Positions 1 to 6,169 of a stretch of 12,661 nt of DNA are shown here, in pieces. The notes beneath the pieces are model-generated. The model was given only the letters and a program-made list of their open reading frames with translations, searched no databases and was not told the origin of the DNA. Origin of the DNA: JALJPB01 sp034111045 (GTDB taxonomy: Bacteria > Pseudomonadota > Gammaproteobacteria > Enterobacterales > Alteromonadaceae); contig JAWUYA010000068.1 in NCBI GenBank assembly GCA_034111045.1, positions 1 to 12,661 on the forward strand, given 5' to 3'. Every line of letters begins with the position of its first letter. The first letter of the stretch is position 1. Made by a program: the position numbers and the translations under genes.

Positions 1-16
1 GTAACAATCGCTAGAG

Positions 17-286
17 TCAGCAAAGCGCACTTAGTTGGCTAGTGCTAGCGGTTGGCTGGCTGACTATTTTCCATGAATAGGTTAGTCGTGCGCCATTAGC
101 GTCAAATGAACCACTACCATTTAATGTTACGGTAGCACCCTGTTGGAGCATCATTGAGTGACCTGCATCAGCAACGGGTAAAGGGGTAGGGGTTGTTGGG
201 GTTGTTGGGGTTGTTGGTGTTGTTGGGCTCCCATCATCTCCGCATGCGGTCAAAAAGAGTAGGACTAAAATCATTATAAAACGCAT
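17..286 (-). CDS. Lipoprotein with PKD-like domain, apparently truncated
   Basis: Seen: an 89-residue frame starting at ATG 286, with an AGG eight bases upstream; a GTG at 295 is a possible but less likely start. The N-terminus is a hydrophobic signal ending in the lipobox LTA-C, so the cysteine should be lipidated and the protein anchored in a membrane. A Thr/Pro linker made of four PTT-type units follows, and then a segment with the features of a PKD/REJ immunoglobulin-like fold (VADAG, VTLNGSGSFD, LTYSWKI). The frame stops at 17-19, in the middle of that domain. Skipping one T in the run at about 21-23 would continue as A-D-S-S-D, the type of sequence expected next in such domains. The gene may therefore be frameshifted, either by a real mutation or a sequencing error, and the rest would lie beyond the left edge. 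Function beyond a surface or periplasmic lipoprotein is unknown. Confidence 0.6.
   Translation of the reverse strand: MRFIMILVLLFLTACGDDGSPTTPTTPTTPTTPTPLPVADAGHSMMLQQGATVTLNGSGSFDANGARLTYSWKIVSQPTASTSQLSALC
192..227. repeat. Four tandem 9-bp units encoding a Pro-Thr-Thr linker
   Basis: On the plus strand the unit GTTGTTGGG occurs four times head to tail, at 192, 201, 210 (last base T) and 219. Read on the minus strand it encodes Pro-Thr-Thr repeats between the lipidated cysteine and the PKD-like domain. Such a linker probably works as an extended tether. Identical 9-mers can slip during replication, so copy number may vary between strains without changing the frame. Confidence 0.75.
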
Positions 287-295
287 ATAAAGCAC

Positions 296-1515
296 CTGAT
301 TTATTGATGGAAGTTATTTAGGGTTATGGGTAAACAGTTTTGTTCTATTAAATAATATAGTCTATATATTACTTAAAAGTTAAGCTCTTAAGAAATAAAA
401 TTATATAAACGAATGTTAGTTCTATCGAGATCACAAGGTAGCAAGTTGATTGATCTATAGGCATTTAAAATTATAATTTATTTTAGCCATGTTTAGTAAA
501 TCTAGTAGGTGTGATGACCTAAGGACCAATTCTATGACGACGACCTCAATCGATATATTCTTTATAGTTAGCAGCTATCTATTACCTCACAATAGACTTT
601 CGAACATCAGTATAAAATAGAATAAAATCCTGACAGAAGCTATTCTATTGACGGCTTAACAAGATAATAAAGTGCAATACATTTATTGCGATACGTGCCC
701 ATTACTGCATAAAGAAATCAATGGATATGATTGAGTTATCCCTGTTGAATGCCAACTTCAGACTCACGTTGTCATTCACAGCTTCAAACTTAGCATCAAC
801 TAAATAGTGTCTGTTGTAGTTAAGGTTAACAAATACAGCATGCCAGAAAATGCACAAAGTCATCCTCATCTTTAAGGCGTTATGGCTTTAAATAACATTA
901 AGTTTGGACTCGAAATAAATAATAAACACATGATGGAATTAATACTTAATACTGGGACTGAAGATTGCTTTAAATTTAATTTTTATTAAGTAGGCTTATG
1001 GTAACTTTCTTTTCCGTTCTATCACGCTGAGGAGGCGAAAGCGAGTAGGGTTAACACTCTAAATTCATTTAAACTTACATGATTCAATGTCCGCTTTAGG
1101 GATTTGAGAACTAATTCCGTGCAAAGATTTTAGGCACAATCTCAATTGTGGTTGAATGTGAGTTTTTATATAAAAACGACAAATGTAGGGTCCCTGATCT
1201 GCCGTTTTCAACTCAAAAGCTAACTTCCGCTTTTGGCTAACTGAAGTCATAAGGAGTCATTGATACTCGTAACCAACTTGCTATAAAATCTATCTAACTT
1301 TGTGCCCCAATGCGAGTTAGATCAACAGATGCTTTTGATGGCACTATACTGTATTTTATTTTTCGATCATGATATTAGTATCAAAATCAACTTTTGGAAT
1401 GCTTTGATACTTTTAATAAAAAAGCTTACTGCCAAATTTGTTTCAATCTTTATTTAACTTCCACATCAATACTTAACAAATAAACAAGGTAGACCATAAC
1501 ACAGAAAATAAGTAT
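296..1515. other. Gene-poor 1.2 kb stretch with clustered inverted repeats
   Basis: No convincing gene lies here on either strand. Three perfect inverted repeats sit within about 100 bases: CACAAT/ATTGTG at 1135-1150 (4-base loop), the 16-bp palindrome GTTTTTATATAAAAAC at 1162-1177, and CAAAAGC/GCTTTTG at 1214-1235 (8-base loop). Others are GCAATA/TATTGC at 674-689 and AGTATCAAA/TTTGATACT at 1377-1411, the latter followed by TTT. Small open frames exist at 702-869 minus (55 aa), 882-989 plus (35 aa) and 1065-1250 minus (61 aa, crossing the hairpin cluster). None has a good ribosome site or a recognised product. The stretch could be a decayed mobile element, a structured RNA locus or simple spacer; I cannot tell which. 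Confidence 0.5.
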
Positions 1516-1557
1516 AAAAAAAGTTTACACAAATCGTAAAATTTAAATGTAAACTTT
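1516..1557 (-). terminator. Rho-independent terminator of ssb
   Basis: On the minus strand, about 65 bases after the ssb stop, AAAGTTTACA (1557-1548) pairs perfectly with TGTAAACTTT (1529-1520) around an 18-base loop. The stem runs directly into a T-rich tract that continues to 1516. The stem is AT-rich, so it is modest in strength, but position, orientation and the T tract fit intrinsic termination of ssb. Confidence 0.65.
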
Positions 1558-1622
1558 ATAAAGGTCTCTGTATTTACTAAGTTATTTATTAAAACTTAAC
1601 AAAACATAGTCTCTGGTAATCC

Positions 1623-2270
1623 TCAAAACGGTATATCATCATCAAAATCAATAGAGGGTTCTTGAGGATTAACTTTAGCTTGCTGTTGTGGAGCTTGATG
1701 TTGTGGCGCTTGCTGTTGCCCTTGTTGAGCAAAACCGCCTTGTTGTGCCGGTTGTTGGTAGCCCGCTGGCTGCTGCTGAGGGGCTTGCTGTTGGCCTTGT
1801 TGAGAAGAGAAGCCACCTTGTTGAGCAGGTGTATAAGCTTGTTGCTGTGGAGCTTGTTGCTGACCTTGTTGAGCAAAACCGCCTTGTTGCTGACCTTGCT
1901 GCTGAAAGCCACCTTGCCCTTGAGGTTTACCGTCAAGCATTTGCATCACCCCGTTATAACCTTGTACAACCACTTCTGTGGTGTATTGATCTTGACCTTG
2001 TTGATTGGTCCACTTACGTGTTTGTAAAGCGCCTTCTAAATAAACTTTTGACCCTTTTTTAAGATATTCGCCAGCCACTTCAGCTAACTTGCCAAACATG
2101 GCAACACGATGCCATTCAGTTTTCTCTTTTTGTTCGCCTGTTTGCTTGTCTTTCCAGCTATCAGAAGTAGCCACTGTTAGGTTAGCTACTGCCCCACCAT
2201 TAGGCATAAAACGAACTTCAGGGTCTTTACCTAAATTACCCAATATGATTACTTTATTAACACCTGCCAT
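1623..2270 (-). CDS. ssb: Single-stranded DNA-binding protein SSB
   Basis: SSB coats single-stranded DNA as a tetramer and recruits replication, recombination and repair proteins through its acidic C-terminal tip. Residues 1-112 form the OB fold and align with E. coli SSB throughout (GVNKVI, GNLGKDPEVR, NGGAVANLTVATS, TEWHRV, FGKLAEVA, YLKKGSKVYLEG, TRKW, YTTEVVV). The DNA-stacking aromatics are present as W39, W53, F59 and W87. Residues 113-205 are a Gln-rich linker with four GGF-led repeats. The tip is the classic DFDDDIPF at 208-215. At 215 aa it is longer than the 178 aa of E. coli SSB, and the excess is all linker. The ATG at 2270 has AGGA seven bases upstream. It is transcribed alone and ends at a hairpin at 1516-1557. 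I saw no clear LexA box upstream. Confidence 0.97.
   Translation of the reverse strand: MAGVNKVIILGNLGKDPEVRFMPNGGAVANLTVATSDSWKDKQTGEQKEKTEWHRVAMFGKLAEVAGEYLKKGSKVYLEGALQTRKWTNQQGQDQYTTEVVVQGYNGVMQMLDGKPQGQGGFQQQGQQQGGFAQQGQQQAPQQQAYTPAQQGGFSSQQGQQQAPQQQPAGYQQPAQQGGFAQQGQQQAPQHQAPQQQAKVNPQEPSIDFDDDIPF
1680..1913. repeat. Imperfect Gln-rich repeats in the SSB linker
   Basis: SSB residues 120-197 contain four units that begin with GGF (at residues 120, 130, 152 and 178) and continue as a Gln-rich QQGQQQAPQQQ-like core, with lengths of about 10, 22, 26 and 20 residues. The DNA repeats as well (GCTTGTTGC and GCCTTGTTG-like words on the plus strand), suggesting expansion by duplication or slippage. 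It forms an intrinsically disordered linker between the OB fold and the acidic tip. Confidence 0.8.
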
Positions 2271-2297
2271 GAAAGATTCCTATTCGTTTGCTGATAG

Positions 2298-2303
2298 ATT
2301 GTA
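2298..2303 (-). promoter_or_regulatory. Candidate -10 element for ssb
   Basis: On the minus strand TACAAT lies 28 bases upstream of the ssb start, a suitable distance for a sigma-70 -10 box. The expected -35 region has no good match, so this is tentative. Confidence 0.25.
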
Positions 2304-2441
2304 CTGACGTTGTTCTTTAACTAACCAGATCAAACAATCATTAAAATTATTTTTCGATGTAATTATTCTATATTAATCTTTAAAAATAATCGCGCTCTAT
2401 TTGGCCATATTGACAATAAAAATTAATTTTTTCACCTATAA

Positions 2442-2831
2442 TTAGTACGAGTGACTCAGCATAATTTCTTTAATATCTTCAGGTATTTTCTTTGATGCTT
2501 GATCTTGATAACAAAAATGCACCATGACCGCAGTACCCGATGTGCACTTTTGTTGATTTTGCCATAACTCTTGATACACATCAAAAGATGAGCCGCCAAT
2601 TCGACTGATATAGGTTTTAATTTCAATCGGCTGACCATAAAAAAATTGCGCATGATAATCGACCGTGATTTTTGCTAAAATTAATTGCCAATCTTTAGTA
2701 TCTAACGCTGGCATAAAAAGTTTAAAAACAGGGTCTCTTGCCCCCTCAAACCAAATAGGCACCAGTGTGTTATTGATATGCCCTAAAGCATCGGTATCGC
2801 TAAATCGAGGAGTTATCAATTCGCTAAACAT
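2442..2831 (-). CDS. Acyl-CoA thioesterase, 4HBT/YbgC-like hot-dog fold
   Basis: A 129-residue protein predicted to hydrolyse an acyl-CoA thioester in the cytoplasm. The N-terminal motif RFSDTDALGHINN (residues 9-21) is the hallmark of the 4-hydroxybenzoyl-CoA thioesterase/YbgC/FadM group, and D14 matches the catalytic aspartate position. The hot-dog strands follow: VDYHAQFFYGQPIEIKT near 57-73, ISRIGGSSFDVYQEL near 75-89 and GTAVMVHF near 99-106. I chose ATG 2831 because AAAGGTG sits six bases before it and the family normally starts just ahead of this motif. The open frame extends to 2876, which would add 15 residues unlike the family. The natural substrate cannot be read from the sequence. 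It points the same way as ssb, 171 bases upstream of it, and is divergent from the outer-membrane protein gene. Confidence 0.85.
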   Translation of the reverse strand: MFSELITPRFSDTDALGHINNTLVPIWFEGARDPVFKLFMPALDTKDWQLILAKITVDYHAQFFYGQPIEIKTYISRIGGSSFDVYQELWQNQQKCTSGTAVMVHFCYQDQASKKIPEDIKEIMLSHSY

Positions 2832-3020
2832 AGTTTTCACCTTTAAATTTTTAATGTTATATTGTAGATCATTCAAACAAGCGTTTATATCCTTGCATTA
2901 GAAAAATATAGCCCAGCGATAAAATTTATACCGTAAAAAAATAATCAATTAGGTTATAGTCAAAAATAAACTTTTAAACAATAATATATTGGCAGTGGGA
3001 AAATATCTATTATCAAAGTC

Positions 3021-4646
3021 GTGATCACCGTAAAGCTTGTTATTTTATTATTACTATTGACCTCTGTATTACTCTTTGTACACGCCGCGCAAGAGATTCC
3101 CCATTGTTCAAATAAACGCCTTAACATTAGCTTCAACCCTCAGCCAATATTTGATGAAAGTGAAAAGGATATCCTTTTTTTTCATCGTTGGGCAAACGCC
3201 CTTCATATCACAACAAAAACAAGTACTTTAAAAAATGAAGCGGCCTTTTTTTTGTCTCAATGTCAACAGGGACCGGCTGAATTCAATGAATTAGAACGAC
3301 ATCTGCGCAGTAAAAAATATATTAAAGATGCTGCTGTTATTGTTCATAACAATATAAATAATGAACAAAACATTGAAATTAAAACCTGGGACACTTGGTC
3401 TCTCATGCCAACGATTAATTTTGGTCGAAAAGGCGGAGAAAACACTTATAGTTTTGGCATAAAAGATCGTAATTTATTAGGATTAGGCATAGATGTTGAA
3501 ATAGAGTCTTATACCAATGTCAAACGTTCAGGCTATAAATTGATGACCACCATTCCTCTTTATCAAATTTATCCAAAAATGGATAACAGTCTTTCCTTAA
3601 AATTTGCCGACAATGACGATGGCAAGCAACACGCTTTACAGTTACGAAAATCTTTCGCTAGTTATCATACACAATATGCCTACAATATTGCCGTTAATGA
3701 AGAGTCTCGGGTAGATGAAATTTTTCAAAATGCTGAAGAGCAAGTTCACTTTACTCATGATATTAGTTTTAAAACTGTTCAGTATGCTTGGCTTGCAGAA
3801 AATAATAGTAATAGCGTATTTAGAGTTAATCTCGGTCTCACACAAGATCAGCATTTATTTTCTTCGCTTAATGATAGTAATTTAGTTGATCTACCTGTCA
3901 TTCCATTACCTAAAGATAGAGCGTTTATCTACCCATGGTTAGGTTTTGATTATATTGAAAAAAACTTTAAAAAGCTGACTAATATTCACTTGATCACTCA
4001 AATTGAAGATTTTAATCATGGCTGGCAAATTAATTCATCCTTGGGTATTGGTGATGGTAAAAACCTTAACAGCGCATGGCTCTTTTGGCAGGCTAATATT
4101 AAAAAAGGCTTTACCTTAAACGACCATGGATTATTGCTGATTAATGTATCAATGCTTGGTGATATTTATGATCAAGGAAACCATCGAATTCTATCGAGTA
4201 TCAATACTGAATACTTTCATAAATTTTCTAAAAACTGGGGTTTGTATATTAATAATGTCAACGTATTAAGTAATAATCAATACCGAGACCAACCCATTAC
4301 CATGGGCGGTAATGTGGGATTAAGAGGTTTCCCTCTAGAATATCAGCACGGTGAAAACAGTATCAAGTTAACCGCCGAAATAAGATATTATCCTCAGATT
4401 AATGTGTGGAAAATTTTTGATGTGGCGGGCGCCATATTTTTTGATGCGGGTAAAGCTTTTGGTGATGTGGTTGAAGAAAATATTGAAAAAAATTGGTTAG
4501 CTTCATCAGGCATTGGCTTACGTTTTTATTCTCCACATACCGGTGGAAACAATAATATTATTCATTTAGATCTCGCCTTCCCCCAATCTGACAATCCTGA
4601 CATTAATAGTGTTGAAATAAGGGTTCAAGCTAAAAAGTCTTTTTGA
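3021..4646 (+). CDS. Omp85/BamA-like outer membrane beta-barrel protein
   Basis: A 541-residue protein of the bacterial surface antigen (Omp85) superfamily. Residues 1-23 form a signal peptide ending near VHAA. Residues about 40-123 look like a single POTRA-type periplasmic domain, including LERHLRSKKYIKDAAV (91-106). The rest is a barrel: alternating strands, GGNVGLRGFP at 429-438 (the L/V-RGF loop-6 signature of the family), FFDAGKAF at 473-480, and a C-terminal Phe as in exported barrels. BamA has five POTRA domains and TamA three, so this is a small relative whose cargo or role is unknown; lipid or protein insertion into the outer membrane is inference from the superfamily. The GTG at 3021 is the best in-frame start but has no good ribosome site, so the start is uncertain. 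The gene is convergent with pssA, with a gap of only 12 bases. Confidence 0.85.
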   Translation: MITVKLVILLLLLTSVLLFVHAAQEIPHCSNKRLNISFNPQPIFDESEKDILFFHRWANALHITTKTSTLKNEAAFFLSQCQQGPAEFNELERHLRSKKYIKDAAVIVHNNINNEQNIEIKTWDTWSLMPTINFGRKGGENTYSFGIKDRNLLGLGIDVEIESYTNVKRSGYKLMTTIPLYQIYPKMDNSLSLKFADNDDGKQHALQLRKSFASYHTQYAYNIAVNEESRVDEIFQNAEEQVHFTHDISFKTVQYAWLAENNSNSVFRVNLGLTQDQHLFSSLNDSNLVDLPVIPLPKDRAFIYPWLGFDYIEKNFKKLTNIHLITQIEDFNHGWQINSSLGIGDGKNLNSAWLFWQANIKKGFTLNDHGLLLINVSMLGDIYDQGNHRILSSINTEYFHKFSKNWGLYINNVNVLSNNQYRDQPITMGGNVGLRGFPLEYQHGENSIKLTAEIRYYPQINVWKIFDVAGAIFFDAGKAFGDVVEENIEKNWLASSGIGLRFYSPHTGGNNNIIHLDLAFPQSDNPDINSVEIRVQAKKSF

Positions 4647-4658
4647 TCTATCAGGTTG

Positions 4659-5999
4659 TTATAAAAAACGCTTCAGCAACCGATCAATTTGCACCATGCG
4701 TAATTTTTTCAACAAGTTGCGCGGTTTTTCTGGGTAATCTCTAATTTGGTCAATTTCGTTATAATGACTAATTAATTGAGTGTTTTTCAATAAACTGGCC
4801 CACTCTTCATTAAATACTGGCATTAACATACCTTTTGGGTCGTCAAGCAATAAACCATTCTCAAGATCAAGCGCCCATGCCCTAGGATTTAAATTACTCC
4901 CCGTGATTAAATGATATCTGCTGTCGGCTATAATGCCTTTTAAATGAAAACTGTTATCACCACTTTTCCATAACCTAATATTTAATAGGCCGTTATCAAT
5001 ATTTTTCTTTTGTTTTTTCACATAACGTGCAAGTAACACCTCATAAAGATAAGGCACAATACCGATAGTAGTAAAGGGCTTATCTGCTGGAATATAAAAA
5101 TCATTTGCGCTTTTATCACCAATAATAAAGGTAACTTTAACCCCTCGTTTAAGTGCTTTACTCACATCTCTTGAAAGTGATTTAGGCAAGTTAAAATAGG
5201 GTGTTAGTATTAATAATTCGGTTTGTGTTTTTTGCACAACCTGACGAATAGCTTTATTGAGTTCATTACCTCGAGGACCACAGCCAACGAAGGGTGTTAT
5301 GGTAATATTATTTTCTAATGACGAAGAAGCGGCTAATAAATCACCTTGAGTTAAGGCATAACTGGCTTTTTTCAGCAATATTTTAAGTTGATGAATAATG
5401 TTTTTTTGCTGAGCTTTTTCTGGCAATATTCCGCCATTTAATCGGGGGGCTAAATCAGTGTCTAAAAAATTAGTGGTAAGGTAATTGCAAAACGAGTCAG
5501 CAAGTGCAGCCGACGTGATCTGGTAATATCGGTCTAAACGATAACGACCATGTTGGTTACAATAAATATCGTTAATACTTGCCCCGGTATAAAACACCTG
5601 TTCATCAAATACCATGCCCTTTAAATGCAATACACCAAAAATTTCTTTAGACTTAACAGCAACACCATAAATATCAATACTAACGTCATATTGGTTTTCA
5701 AATTCAAGGTAAATAGCGCGATTACCTAAGCTATTTTTTTCACCAATCAAACCACGTTGGGCGCGATGAAAATCAACAAATACTTTAATATCTAGTGCTG
5801 GGTAGTTAGTTTTAGCTTGATAGAGTGCATGCAGGATCTCTTTTCCTGCATCGTCATCTTGTAAATACAAAGCAGTGATATAAATACGGCTACGTGCGCT
5901 AGCAATGAGCAATAACAATTGTTGCTTATATTGTTCAGGAGAATAAAAAACTTTAATATCATCGATGCTAACGCGGGTATTTTTCACTTTTAACGCCAA
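4659..5999 (-). CDS. pssA: CDP-diacylglycerol--serine O-phosphatidyltransferase (PssA)
   Basis: PssA makes phosphatidylserine from CDP-diacylglycerol and serine, the committed step to phosphatidylethanolamine, and acts at the inner face of the cytoplasmic membrane. At 446 aa it matches the 451-aa E. coli enzyme end to end. It is of the phospholipase D superfamily type, with two HKD motifs: H125-K127-D132 (HLKGMVFD) and H352-K354-D359 (HLKGIIAD). Other shared blocks are DFHRAQRG (76-83), TPYFNLP (266-272), GDKSANDFYIP (294-304) and SNLNPRAWALDLEN (368-381), and the C-terminus is basic (LLKKLR, DRLLKRFL). The reading frame opens after a stop at 6006-6008, and the first usable start is TTG 5999, with GTG 5987 as an alternative. 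Neither has a good Shine-Dalgarno sequence. It is downstream of fadH on the same strand but 170 bases away, with a hairpin between them. Confidence 0.95.
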   Translation of the reverse strand: MALKVKNTRVSIDDIKVFYSPEQYKQQLLLLIASARSRIYITALYLQDDDAGKEILHALYQAKTNYPALDIKVFVDFHRAQRGLIGEKNSLGNRAIYLEFENQYDVSIDIYGVAVKSKEIFGVLHLKGMVFDEQVFYTGASINDIYCNQHGRYRLDRYYQITSAALADSFCNYLTTNFLDTDLAPRLNGGILPEKAQQKNIIHQLKILLKKASYALTQGDLLAASSSLENNITITPFVGCGPRGNELNKAIRQVVQKTQTELLILTPYFNLPKSLSRDVSKALKRGVKVTFIIGDKSANDFYIPADKPFTTIGIVPYLYEVLLARYVKKQKKNIDNGLLNIRLWKSGDNSFHLKGIIADSRYHLITGSNLNPRAWALDLENGLLLDDPKGMLMPVFNEEWASLLKNTQLISHYNEIDQIRDYPEKPRNLLKKLRMVQIDRLLKRFL

Positions 6000-6032
6000 A
6001 ATAATTTATCTACAATGAGTGTATTAACGGTC

Positions 6033-6038
6033 AGTATA
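6033..6038 (-). promoter_or_regulatory. Candidate -10 element for pssA
   Basis: TATACT on the minus strand, about 34 bases before the TTG start of pssA. It is a good -10 match, but no convincing -35 hexamer lies at the right spacing. It suggests pssA has its own promoter and does not depend on read-through from fadH. Confidence 0.25.
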
Positions 6039-6098
6039 ACGCGTTTTTAATTGATTTGGTATCTAGCCATAACAAGCAAAATCAACAGCTTAAATGGG

Positions 6099-6133
6099 GC
6101 TAATGGCGATGAGTCATTATCGCCTCTTTTAGC
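6099..6133. terminator. Hairpin after fadH, possible terminator
   Basis: GGCGAT (6105-6110) and ATCGCC (6119-6124) pair around an 8-base loop, and the outer arms GCTAA (6099-6103) and TTAGC (6129-6133) extend the stem across a small internal loop. It lies about 36 bases past the fadH stop. On the minus strand no clear T tract follows, so it may be a weak terminator or an mRNA-stabilising 3' hairpin. Confidence 0.4.
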
Positions 6134-6169
6134 TACTATTTTCTTGAATAACTGCAGGGGCTAAATCTA

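Noticed and set aside
1065..1250. 61-aa open frame on the minus strand
   Set aside because: No ribosome site and no recognisable domain, and it crosses three perfect inverted repeats; I treat it as part of a non-coding repeat-like stretch, not a gene.
1589..2062. Several long open frames overlapping ssb in other frames and on the opposite strand
   Set aside because: They arise from the Gln-rich repeat codons read out of frame; the products are Leu/Lys-rich repeats with no family resemblance, and ssb is certain in its own frame.
2417..2432. AT-only palindrome around AAAAATTAATTTTT just after the thioesterase gene, considered as a terminator
   Set aside because: A stem of only A-T pairs with no loop and no separate T tract is too weak to call an intrinsic terminator.
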